DNA of 64,000 bases from Actinomadura madurae (GTDB lineage Bacteria; Actinomycetota; Actinomycetes; Streptosporangiales; Streptosporangiaceae), in contig NZ_FOVH01000002.1 in the NCBI RefSeq assembly GCF_900115095.1, positions 845,334-909,333 on the forward strand, given 5' to 3'. The translations under genes and the position numbers were made by a program. How positions within the stretch are numbered: position 1 is the stretch's first letter; each line of letters opens with the position of its first letter. The notes under the pieces were generated by a model, which did no database searches, was not told the DNA's origin, and saw nothing but the letters and a program-made list of their open reading frames with translations. Shown here piece by piece: positions 54,636 through 62,284 of this stretch.

Positions 54636-55694
54636 TCAGTACTCCGGCACGGCCGTCAGCAGATGCGGGCGCGGGGAGCCCGCGCGGGCGGACGGCTCCT
54701 GCGAGCGGGCCGAGCGCAGCACCTCCCCGGCGCCGAGCACGGCCGCGTCGCCGGTGTCGTCCCCGAGCCGCGCGTCCAGCCCGGTCCGGTCGTGGATCAG
54801 CCGCTCCAGCCCGGGCAGCCGGGCGCAGCCGCCGGTGAGGGTGACGCCGACGCCGAGCAGGTCGCCGGAGATCTCGGGCGAGCAGCCGGCGAGGCCGGCG
54901 CGGATGGCGTCCACGATCCGCGCGACCGGCCCGGCGATCGCGCGGCCGACGTCCACGGTGGTGAGCACCAGCCCCCGCGGCATGCCGGTCGTGATGTCGC
55001 GGCCGTTGACGACGGTCTGCCGCACCGGGTGCCGGCCGAGCGGCGGCACCGCGCCGACCTCCAGCTTCGCGGCCTCCGCGGCGGACGGCGACAGCACGAC
55101 GCCGTGCTCGCGGCGGACCAGCGCGACGATGGCACGGTCCAAGGCCGACCCGCCGATGGGCGCGGTGTGCGAGGAGACGAGGCCGCCGAACGAGATGACG
55201 CCGACGTCGGTGAGGTCCGCGCCGATGTCGGCGATCACGGTGATCTCGGACCGCCCCGACGAGGTGAGGCCCATGCCGATGGCGGCGGCGATCGGCGTCG
55301 GCACGAGGGTGAGCCGCCGCGCGCCGGCCTGGAAGGCGGAGAACTGCAGCGCCCGGTAGTGGACGGACGTCATCCCGCTCGGCACGGTGACGACCAGCCG
55401 GGGACGCGCCGTGTAGTGGCGCCGGTGGTGGCGGCGGACCAGGTGCCGCATCAGGTACTCGGCCTCGTCGGTCTCGGTCGGCGCGCCCTCGCGGATCGGC
55501 CGGACGAGGGTCACGTCCGGGTTGCGCCCGGCCATGTCCCGGGCGGGGGAGCCGAGGGCGAGGATCCGCCCGGTGTGCCGGCACCGGGCGAGCAGCGACG
55601 GTTCCCGGCACACGACGCCGCGGTCCCGTACATGCATCCGCACGGTCGTGCTGCCCAGGTCGATAGCGGTGTCACGGCCCGCGAAAGCCCACAT
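54636..55694 (-). CDS. MreB-like actin homologue
   Basis: This 352-residue protein has the actin-fold phosphate-1 motif AIDLGSTTVRMHV (10-22), VVTVPSGMTSVHYRAL, connect/phosphate-2 IADIGADLTDVGVI (about 150-163) and GVTLTGGCARLPGLERLI (adenosine site, about 285-302), as in MreB/Mbl. MreB organises cell-wall synthesis or, in streptomycetes, the spore envelope. ATG 55694 follows GGGAGGGG. No mreC/mreD or pbp gene is adjacent, so it is a stand-alone paralogue; the role is uncertain. Confidence 0.87.
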   Translation of the reverse strand: MWAFAGRDTAIDLGSTTVRMHVRDRGVVCREPSLLARCRHTGRILALGSPARDMAGRNPDVTLVRPIREGAPTETDEAEYLMRHLVRRHHRRHYTARPRLVVTVPSGMTSVHYRALQFSAFQAGARRLTLVPTPIAAAIGMGLTSSGRSEITVIADIGADLTDVGVISFGGLVSSHTAPIGGSALDRAIVALVRREHGVVLSPSAAEAAKLEVGAVPPLGRHPVRQTVVNGRDITTGMPRGLVLTTVDVGRAIAGPVARIVDAIRAGLAGCSPEISGDLLGVGVTLTGGCARLPGLERLIHDRTGLDARLGDDTGDAAVLGAGEVLRSARSQEPSARAGSPRPHLLTAVPEY

Positions 55695-55836
55695 CGCGCC
55701 CCTCCCAATCGCCCCGTAAGTCGCAAGCGCCCGGATCATTCCCGTGCCGGTCGCGGCGATGCCCACGGCCGGGTAAGCGAATCGCAACGTCCCGGCGAAC
55801 GCGGGTCCGGCATATCCGGAACGGCGGCGCGGAGGC

Positions 55837-55871
55837 GGTGCCCGCCGGGCGCACCGGGCCGGGCGGGCACC
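55837..55871 (-). terminator. Terminator hairpin after znuB
   Basis: GGTGCCCGCC (55837-55846) and GGCGGGCACC (55862-55871) are perfect 10-base arms with a 15-base loop, 18 bases past the znuB stop. No T-run. Confidence 0.65.
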
Positions 55872-55872
55872 A

Positions 55873-55894
55873 AGAGATCATGTAGAGATCATGT
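55873..55894. repeat. 11-base tandem duplication across the znuB stop codon
   Basis: AGAGATCATGT occurs twice in a row (55873-55883 and 55884-55894). The stop codon of znuB (55889-55891) lies in the second copy, so the stop region is duplicated. Confidence 0.9.
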
Positions 55895-56782
55895 GGGGAC
55901 GGTGTCGAGCCGGGCCGGGCCGCGCCGCGCGGTCCAGCCCCGCCGCGCGCGGACGGCGCCCGCCGCGCGGCAGACGCCGTACAGCAGGAACGAGATCGTC
56001 GTGACGTACGGGCTGATCGGGATGCTGGAGCCGATCGACAGCAGGATGCCGCCGACCACCGACACGGTTGCGAGGACCGTGCTCAGCACCGGCACGAGCA
56101 CCGGCGACGCGGTGACCCGGACCGCCGCCGCGGCCGGGGTGCAGATCAGCGCGAGCACCAGCAGCGCCCCCACGACCTGCACCGACACGGCCACCGCGAG
56201 GCCGAGCACGAGCATGAACATCAGCGACAGCGCCCGGACGGGCACGCCCCGCGCCGCCGCCACGTCCGCGTCGAGGCTCGCGAACGCCAGCGGGCGCCAC
56301 ATGACGGCGAGGCACACCAGCACCACCGCCGACGTCGCCAGCAGCCAGGACAGCCGGGGCGTGTCGATCGCGACGATCTGGCCGGTGAGGAGGCCGAACT
56401 TGTTGGCCGACCGCCCCTTGTACAGTGACAGGAACAGCACGCCGAGGCCGAGCCCGAACGGCATCAGCACGCCGATGACCGAGCCCCGGTCGCGGGCGCG
56501 GGCGCCGAGCACCCCGATCAGCGCGGCGGCGGCGAGCGCACCGGCGATCGAGCCGCCCGCCACGCTCGCCCCGAGCAGCAGCGCGGCCGCCGCGCCGGCG
56601 AACGACAGCTCGCTGATGCCGTGCACGGCGAACGCGAGGTCGCGCATGACGACGAACGTGCCGGCCAGCCCGCCGACCAGCCCGAGGACGGCCCCGGCGA
56701 CGAGCGAGGTGCGGACGAGCCCGAGCAGCGCCCCGTAGTCCTCGAAGTTGAAGATCTCGTGCCACATCGCGTGCCAGCTCAT
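55889..56782 (-). CDS. znuB: Zinc/manganese ABC transporter permease
   Basis: This 297-residue ABC-3 family permease has about eight membrane helices (LVRTSLVAGAVLGLVGGLAGTFVV, ALSLMFMLVLGLAVAVSVQVVGALLVLALI and others). Family block VVGALLVLALICTPAAAA is typical of ZnuB/MntB. It imports the metal delivered by the binding protein. ATG 56782 overlaps the ATPase stop (ATGA). The zinc assignment comes from the Zur-like box upstream of the operon. Confidence 0.9.
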   Translation of the reverse strand: MSWHAMWHEIFNFEDYGALLGLVRTSLVAGAVLGLVGGLAGTFVVMRDLAFAVHGISELSFAGAAAALLLGASVAGGSIAGALAAAALIGVLGARARDRGSVIGVLMPFGLGLGVLFLSLYKGRSANKFGLLTGQIVAIDTPRLSWLLATSAVVLVCLAVMWRPLAFASLDADVAAARGVPVRALSLMFMLVLGLAVAVSVQVVGALLVLALICTPAAAAVRVTASPVLVPVLSTVLATVSVVGGILLSIGSSIPISPYVTTISFLLYGVCRAAGAVRARRGWTARRGPARLDTVPT

Positions 56783-57474
56783 GCCGTCTCCCGGTGCGGG
56801 GCGGGCGACCCGGCCCGCGGGGCCGGCGCCGCCGCGGGCCGGACCTCGCCCATGTCCAGGACGCGGTCGGCGAACGGCAGGACCGGGCCGGCCTCGTGGG
56901 TGACGAACACGACGGCCGTCCCGTGCTCGCGCCGCCTCCGGTCGGCCAGCCCGCTCACGATCCGCTGGTGCTCGTCGTCCAGCGAGGAGAGCGGCTCGTC
57001 GCAGAGCAGGACCCGCGGGTCCGACGCGAGCGCCTGCGCCACCCGCACCCGCTGCAGCTCGCCGCCCGACAGCACGTGGAGCGGGACGTCCGCGAACGGC
57101 GCGGCGCCCACGTCCCGCAGGACGTCCTCGACCCGGCGGCGGGTCTCGCGGCGCGGCCGCCACGGCCCCCACCGGTGCCCGTCGACCCCGAGCCGCACCA
57201 GGTCGCGCGCCCGGAGCGGGGTGTGCGGCGGGACGGACCGGTGCTGCGGGACGTAGCCGACGAGGTCGCCGCCCCGGCGCGGGCGGCGCCCGTCCACCGT
57301 GACCGTCCCCGAGGAGAGCCGCTGGAGGCCGAGCAGCACCCGGAGCAGGCTCGTCTTCCCCGACCCGTTCGGCCCGACGACGACCAGGAACTCGCCCTCC
57401 GCCACGTCCAGGTCCAGCCCGCGCCACACCGTCCGCTCCCCGTAGGAGAGGGCGGCGTCGCGCAGAGCGATCAT
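56779..57474 (-). CDS. znuC: Zinc/manganese ABC transporter ATPase
   Basis: This 231-residue ABC ATPase has Walker A GPNGSGKT (35-42), the Q-loop GYVPQHRS, signature LSGGELQRV, Walker B VLLCDEP and switch His in VTHEAG. It powers the permease encoded next. Start ATG 57474 overlaps the stop of the binding-protein gene (ATGA), so all three are coupled. Confidence 0.92.
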   Translation of the reverse strand: MIALRDAALSYGERTVWRGLDLDVAEGEFLVVVGPNGSGKTSLLRVLLGLQRLSSGTVTVDGRRPRRGGDLVGYVPQHRSVPPHTPLRARDLVRLGVDGHRWGPWRPRRETRRRVEDVLRDVGAAPFADVPLHVLSGGELQRVRVAQALASDPRVLLCDEPLSSLDDEHQRIVSGLADRRRREHGTAVVFVTHEAGPVLPFADRVLDMGEVRPAAAPAPRAGSPAPHRETA

Positions 57475-58385
57475 GAGAGCGCCTTCTGGAGCGCGGTGAT
57501 GGTGCCGTCCATCCAGGTGAGGTAGTCCTGGCCGGCCGGGAGGGTCTCGGTGACGGGCACCACCGGCACGCCGCCGTCCTTCGCCGCCCGCTGGACCCGC
57601 TCGGTCTGCGGCCCGCTCGTCTGCGCGTTGTAGACGAGCGCCTTCACCTTCTTGTCCGCGAACAGCGCCAGCGTGTCCCGCAGCACCCTCGGGGGGACGT
57701 CGTCGCCCTCCTCGATGGCCTCGCTGAACTCCTCCGGTGTCTCGTTCTCCAGGCCCGCCGCCTCCAGCAGGTAGCCGGGCACCGGCTCGGTGATCGCCAC
57801 GGCCTCACCCGCGTGCGCGGCCTTCAGCGCCGCCACCTTCCCCTCCAGGGCCTTCAGCCTGGTCTTGAAGGAGGCGGCGTTCGCGGAGAAGACCGCGGCG
57901 TCCTCGGGAGCGGCCTTGGCGAGCGCGGCGGAGATCCGGTCGGCGAGCCGCGCGACGGACGCCAGGTCGTACCAGACGTGCTCGTTCAGCTCCTCGCCCG
58001 CCGGCGCGGCCTTCCCGGAGATCTCGACGGCGTCGAGCACCTCGGCCTTGGAGCCGGCGCCCTTCAGCAGGGTGCCCATGAAGTCGTCGTAGCCGCCGCC
58101 GTTCTCGATCACCACGGCGGCCTTGGCGACGGCGAGGCGGTTGCGGGCCCCCGCCTCGAAGGAGTGCGGGTCCTGCGCGGGGTCGCTGATGAACGACGTC
58201 ACCGTCACCTCGCCGCCGCCGATCCGCCGTGCGATGTCGCCGTACACGTTGGTCGAGGCGACGACGGCGACCGGCCCGCCGGCCGGCTCCGCGGCGCCGG
58301 ACGACCCGCAGGCGCCGAGCCCGAGCACCGAGGCGGCGACGGCGGCGGCCGTCCCGAGCACGCGGGCACGCTGAGCTGAGATCAT
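57471..58385 (-). CDS. znuA: Zinc/manganese ABC transporter binding lipoprotein
   Basis: This 304-residue cluster A-I binding protein has a signal peptide and lipobox LGAC (about 23-26), so it is anchored outside the membrane. Family blocks are VVASTNVYGDIARRIGG, SDPAQDPHSFE and NEHVWYD (metal His residues), and VYNAQTSG. The first metal-site His of E. coli ZnuA is replaced in STNVYGD, and no His-rich loop is present, so the site differs from classical ZnuA. ATG 58385 follows CCGGGAG and is 10 bases from the Zur-like box, so zinc limitation probably induces the operon. Confidence 0.88.
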   Translation of the reverse strand: MISAQRARVLGTAAAVAASVLGLGACGSSGAAEPAGGPVAVVASTNVYGDIARRIGGGEVTVTSFISDPAQDPHSFEAGARNRLAVAKAAVVIENGGGYDDFMGTLLKGAGSKAEVLDAVEISGKAAPAGEELNEHVWYDLASVARLADRISAALAKAAPEDAAVFSANAASFKTRLKALEGKVAALKAAHAGEAVAITEPVPGYLLEAAGLENETPEEFSEAIEEGDDVPPRVLRDTLALFADKKVKALVYNAQTSGPQTERVQRAAKDGGVPVVPVTETLPAGQDYLTWMDGTITALQKALS

Positions 58386-58395
58386 GGGGGCTCCC

Positions 58396-58415
58396 GGAAA
58401 CGATAATGGTTTTCA
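58396..58415 (-). promoter_or_regulatory. Zur-like box upstream of znuA
   Basis: Read on the minus strand, TGAAAACCATTATCGTTTCC resembles actinobacterial Zur boxes (TGAAAACGATTTTCA type) and lies 10 bases upstream of the znuA start. Arms are imperfect but AT-rich against a GC-rich background. Confidence 0.65.
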
Positions 58416-58485
58416 GATGCAACTTAGCATGGCTCGTCCGGGTAGGTCCCATTCGTGTTGCCGTCCCGGCAAGTCCGGCGGACAT

Positions 58486-58528
58486 GCGAGAGGCCGCCGC
58501 CCCGGTGCCGGGGACGGCGGCCTCTCGC
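58486..58528. terminator. Strong hairpin terminator between aldo/keto reductase and znuA
   Basis: Arms 58486-58499 and 58515-58528 are perfect 14-base complements, and an inner stem CCCCGG/CCGGGG extends the hairpin with one bulged base and a 2-base loop. It lies 40 bases past the aldo/keto reductase stop. Confidence 0.8.
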
Positions 58529-58567
58529 CCGCGAGGTTCTCGGTGGCCGCTGCCGGTTCGACGGCTC

Positions 58568-59563
58568 TTACCAGGCGAACGCCTCCGGGGCGGGTCCGGG
58601 GCCGGGGAAGATCTCGTCCAGGGCCGCGAGGAACTCCTCGGACAGCGTCAGCCCGGCGGCCCGCACGGCGGAGTCGAGCTGTTCCCGGACGCGCGGGCCG
58701 ACGATCGGGCCGGTCACGCCGGGGCGGGTGAGGAGCCAGGCGAGGCCGACGTCCCCGGGGTCGAGGTCGTGCTTGCCGCACAGGTCCTCGTAGGCCTGCA
58801 CGCGGGCCCGCTCCGCCGGGTCGGCCAGCATCTCGGCCGCGCGGCCGGACCGGGAGCGCGAGCCGCTCCCGTCCCGCTCCTTGCGCAGGGCGCCGCCCAG
58901 TACCCCGCCGTGCAGCGGCGACCACGGGATCACGCCGAGCCCGTACGCCTGCGCGGCCGGGACGACCTCCATCTCGACGCGCCGCTCGACGAGGTTGTAC
59001 AGGCACTGCTCGCTGACCAGGCCGAGGGAGCCGCGCCGGGCGGCGGCCTCGTTGGCCTGTGCGATGCTCCAGCCCGGGAAGTTGGACGAGCCGGCGTACA
59101 GCACCTTCCCCTGCTGGACGAGGACGTCGATCGCCTGCCAGATCTCGTCCCACGGCGTCGTCCGGTCGATGTGGTGGAACTGGTACAGGTCGATGTGGTC
59201 GGTGCCGAGCCGCTTCAGCGACGCCTCGGCGGCGCGGCGGATGTTCAGCGCGGACAGCCGGCCCTGGTTCGGCCAGGGCGCGCCCTCCGCGCCCATGTCG
59301 CCGTACACCTTCGTGGCGAGGACGGTCTTCTCGCGGCGCCCGCCGCCCTTCGCGAACCAGGTGCCGATGATCTCCTCGGTCCGGCCCTTGTTCTCGCCCC
59401 ACCCGTAGACGTTCGCGGTGTCGAAGAAGTTGATCCCCTCGTCGAGGGCCGCGTCCATGATGGCGTGGCCGTCGGCCTCCTCGGTGAACGGGCCGAAGTT
59501 CATCGTGCCGAGGACCAGGCGGCTCACCTTCAGGCCGGTGCGGCCGAGCTGCGTGTACTCCAT
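58568..59563 (-). CDS. Aldo/keto reductase
   Basis: This 331-residue NADPH-dependent reductase has the tetrad D48, Y53, K85 and H130 in FFDTANVYGWG, LATKVYGD and LYQFHHID, and the barrel end VGPRVREQLDSAVRA for cofactor binding. It reduces aldehydes or ketones in the cytoplasm. The start is ATG 59563. The MerR-type dyad in its promoter suggests control by a MerR regulator responding to a stress or compound. Substrate unknown. Confidence 0.92.
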   Translation of the reverse strand: MEYTQLGRTGLKVSRLVLGTMNFGPFTEEADGHAIMDAALDEGINFFDTANVYGWGENKGRTEEIIGTWFAKGGGRREKTVLATKVYGDMGAEGAPWPNQGRLSALNIRRAAEASLKRLGTDHIDLYQFHHIDRTTPWDEIWQAIDVLVQQGKVLYAGSSNFPGWSIAQANEAAARRGSLGLVSEQCLYNLVERRVEMEVVPAAQAYGLGVIPWSPLHGGVLGGALRKERDGSGSRSRSGRAAEMLADPAERARVQAYEDLCGKHDLDPGDVGLAWLLTRPGVTGPIVGPRVREQLDSAVRAAGLTLSEEFLAALDEIFPGPGPAPEAFAW

Positions 59564-59581
59564 GGGTTCTCAGCCAAGCAT

Positions 59582-59602
59582 CTGGAGCGCACTCCAGGTC
59601 AA
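59582..59602 (-). promoter_or_regulatory. MerR-type dyad promoter of the aldo/keto reductase
   Basis: On the minus strand a TTGACC -35 box is followed by CTGGAG-N4-CTCCAG, a perfect dyad inside the -35/-10 spacer; the -10-like TTGGCT lies at about 19 bases spacing, as in MerR-controlled promoters. Confidence 0.6.
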
Positions 59603-59670
59603 GCACGCCGCGCCCGGTCGCGGACGCCCCGGCGCCGGGCGCGGCGGACGGGCCCCGATCAGGGGCTCGG

Positions 59671-60705
59671 TCAGAGGCCGGCGTACTTCGCCCAGGGCAG
59701 GGACTCCCCGCGGTGCCAGTGGCGGTGCCGGCTGGAAACGATCTTGCGGAGGTCGAGCCGCGGCCGCGGTCCGGGCTTCGCCCTGCCGGGCGGGCCGGCG
59801 GGCGTCCCGCCGGTGCGCGGCGGTGGTGCCGCGGAGTCGTCATCGTCCGGCACCGAGGGGCGGCCGCCGGGTGGCGCGGTCTGCTGCGCCGGGTTCGGCC
59901 GGGGGGCGATCATTGGGGGATTGTCGGTTTTCTTGGGTGATGTAGCGGCGGGCGGCGGAATCTGGGGGGTCCGCTCCTTATCTGGCGGTTTCCGGTCCGC
60001 GCGCTTCTCCGCGCTCATTCTGTCGATTCTCTCGACGAGTTCCTTCACCGACGGCGACCATTCCTTGTAGGCCGGTGCGCCGGGCCTCACCGCGCCGGCG
60101 AACTGCCTCTTGCGCCGGGCGCCGAACTTGTCGATGCGCACGTTCGCCCCGGAGTGCGGCGCGTGCAGGAACCGGCCGTGCCCGGCATAGAGGCCGACGT
60201 GGCTGCGGCCGTGGAAGAAGACGAGGTCCCCCGGCTTGAGGTCCTTCAGCCTCACCTTCCTGGCCACCCTGCGGTACTGCGCGTAGGTGACGCGCGGGAT
60301 CTTGACGCCCGCCCTGCGCCACGCGGCCATGGCGAGCCCCGAGCAGTCGTAGCCGTACGGCCCGTCCGCGCCCCACCGGTACGGCTTGCCGATCTGCTTG
60401 CGCGCGAACCGCATGGCCTTCTTCGCGCGCTTGCGCTGCTTCGCCTCCCGCGTCCGGTACCTGTCGTACGCCTGCACCTTCTGCATGGTCGCCGAGTCCA
60501 GGTGGAGGCTCCGCAGCACCGCCGGATTGACCGCCGCCAGCGCCTGCGAGCCCGCCGGGACCGCCAGCGCCAGCCCGGTCGCCGTCACGGTGACGGCCAT
60601 GCGGAGCAGCGTCTGTTTTCGGGTGGCCGCCGGATTGCGGCCGTTATGGCCGGCGAATGCTCCGCAACCGTTTCCGTCTCCGTGCGAGTGGCGCGCGATG
60701 GACAT
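59671..60705 (-). CDS. Secreted NlpC/P60 peptidoglycan hydrolase
   Basis: This 344-residue protein has a hydrophobic signal segment at about 36-57 after a 35-residue N-terminal extension. The NlpC/P60 domain (about 95-215) carries the catalytic Cys121 in YDCSGLA, His169 in SHVGLY and His181/184 in FLHAPHSG. Such D,L-endopeptidases cut peptidoglycan stem peptides. The remainder (about 225-344) is a Pro/Lys/Arg-rich tail ending in basic residues. ATG 60705 follows GGAGA. A promoter-like TAAAAT lies about 100 bases upstream. Confidence 0.92.
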   Translation of the reverse strand: MSIARHSHGDGNGCGAFAGHNGRNPAATRKQTLLRMAVTVTATGLALAVPAGSQALAAVNPAVLRSLHLDSATMQKVQAYDRYRTREAKQRKRAKKAMRFARKQIGKPYRWGADGPYGYDCSGLAMAAWRRAGVKIPRVTYAQYRRVARKVRLKDLKPGDLVFFHGRSHVGLYAGHGRFLHAPHSGANVRIDKFGARRKRQFAGAVRPGAPAYKEWSPSVKELVERIDRMSAEKRADRKPPDKERTPQIPPPAATSPKKTDNPPMIAPRPNPAQQTAPPGGRPSVPDDDDSAAPPPRTGGTPAGPPGRAKPGPRPRLDLRKIVSSRHRHWHRGESLPWAKYAGL

Positions 60706-60802
60706 TCCGGTGTTCTCCGTTCCCCGTTCGGTTACAGCAGGTGATCATCCTGCCGAGAGATCGGGTACCCGGGGAACGCGCCGGAATTGGACGAGCGCGC
60801 CG

Positions 60803-60808
60803 ATTTTA
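60803..60808 (-). promoter_or_regulatory. Candidate -10 box for the NlpC/P60 gene
   Basis: TAAAAT on the minus strand in a 147-base intergenic region; a transcript start near 60796 would give a leader of about 90 bases. The -35 box is unclear. Confidence 0.35.
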
Positions 60809-60852
60809 CATGATCATGGCGCTGAATTGGATGCGCGCTTCAGTGTCTTTGA

Positions 60853-62283
60853 TCAAGCGGTCAGGTGAGCCAGCGATTTCAGCGGGACGGGCAGCCAGGC
60901 CGGCCGGTTCCGTGCCTCGTACCGAACCTCGTAGACCGCCTTCTCGAACTCGAAGGCGCGGATGAGCGCGGCGTGCGCCGCCGGGTCGGGCCCGCCGGCC
61001 GCCGCGTAGCCGGCGCAGAACGCCGCCCGGTTGCGCGCCGCCCAGGCGTGCGCCCGGGTCTCCAGCCACGGCCCCGACTCGGTCGGCACCGTTCCGGGCT
61101 TGGTGATGAGGAACCGCGCCGCGTACTCGAACGAGCGGAGCATGCCGGCGACGTCGCGCAGCGGGTGCGCGAGGGCACGGCGCTCGCTCTGCGTCCGCGC
61201 CGGCTCGCCCTCGAAGTCCAGCAGCGTCCAGCCCGTCTCGGTCCGCAGGACCTGGCCGAGGTGGTAGTCGCCGTGGACGCGCTGCACGGGCAGCGGCTCC
61301 GCCTGCGCGGCCAGGTCGAGGAACGCCGCCGTGAGCGCCTTGGCGTGGGGCGCCAGGCGGGGCACCGCGCGGCAGGTGCCGGTCAGCTCGGCGTTCATGC
61401 GCGCCGCCATCGAGCGGACCTCGGCCGCGGGGAGGGTCGTCACGCCGAACGCGTCCGCGAGCGCGCGGTGCACCGCGGCGGTGGCCGCGCCGAGCCGCCC
61501 GGCCTCCGCGGCGAAGTCGCCGCCGGCGGCGCTCGCGTCCAGTTCCGCCCACTCGCCGTCGCCGGGCTCCGGCGTGTGCGCGTACCAGTCGCGGACGCTC
61601 GCGATGGCGAGGCTCCAGCCGTCCGCGCCCGTGTACAGGTAGTCCGACAGCAGCCCGAGCGTGATCGGCTCGCCGGTTCCGCCGGCGAGCGCGCCCGGAT
61701 CGAGGTCGATCCAGCCGAGGACGGCCGGGACGTGCGGGCAGCCGCCGCGGGTCAGCGCGAGGTTGACCTCCAGGTCCAGGTTCACGCCCTGGCTGAGCCG
61801 CCCGAACAGCTTGCAGATGTAGGCGTCGCCGAACAGCAGGGACGTGTTGCTCTGCTCGGAGGTGATGGGCAGGCTCGCCAGGTCCGTCCGGATCCGGGCG
61901 CCGCCGGCGCGGTGGAAGCGCAGCGGCCCGGCGGAAGCCTCGCGCGCAAGATCGTCCAGCAGGATCCGGGTCAGGTCCGGGTCGTGGGCGGCGTCGTAGA
62001 GGCGGACCTCCGCGCCGTGCTCACCGGTGGGCGTGCCGATCTCGGCGTAGCGGAGCCGGTCGGGCAGGTCGCGGCGGACGCCGAGCAGGACCTGGTAGTG
62101 GTCGGTGTCGGTGTTCTGGCGGACGTCGATGACGAGGTGGTGCAGGGCGGGGTCGCCGGGGTGCAGTTCGGTGGCGGTGGCGATGGCCAGGTCGTCGATG
62201 GGGCCGTCCTTGCCGCCGAACCACCGCTGCCGGGGCAGCCATTCGGCGAGGTGGCGGACGAGATCCGGTGCGGGCGGCAGCAC
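60853..62283 (-). CDS. mak: Maltokinase
   Basis: This 476-residue maltokinase (Pep2) phosphorylates maltose at C1 with ATP, giving maltose 1-phosphate for GlgE alpha-glucan synthesis. Typical blocks are RWFGGKDGPIDDLA near the N-terminus, TSEQSNTSLLFGDAYICKLF, catalytic VHGDYHLGQVL (about 342-352) and metal-binding LLDFEGEP (about 359-366). The GTG start at 62283 lies one base after the treS stop, giving tight coupling in the same operon, as expected because TreS makes maltose from trehalose. Confidence 0.93.
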   Translation of the reverse strand: MLPPAPDLVRHLAEWLPRQRWFGGKDGPIDDLAIATATELHPGDPALHHLVIDVRQNTDTDHYQVLLGVRRDLPDRLRYAEIGTPTGEHGAEVRLYDAAHDPDLTRILLDDLAREASAGPLRFHRAGGARIRTDLASLPITSEQSNTSLLFGDAYICKLFGRLSQGVNLDLEVNLALTRGGCPHVPAVLGWIDLDPGALAGGTGEPITLGLLSDYLYTGADGWSLAIASVRDWYAHTPEPGDGEWAELDASAAGGDFAAEAGRLGAATAAVHRALADAFGVTTLPAAEVRSMAARMNAELTGTCRAVPRLAPHAKALTAAFLDLAAQAEPLPVQRVHGDYHLGQVLRTETGWTLLDFEGEPARTQSERRALAHPLRDVAGMLRSFEYAARFLITKPGTVPTESGPWLETRAHAWAARNRAAFCAGYAAAGGPDPAAHAALIRAFEFEKAVYEVRYEARNRPAWLPVPLKSLAHLTA

Positions 62284-62284
62284 G

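Noticed and set aside
60706..60852. Possible c-di-AMP (ydaO) riboswitch before the NlpC/P60 gene
   Set aside because: Such genes often have one, but the leader is short and the conserved ydaO core sequences were not found.
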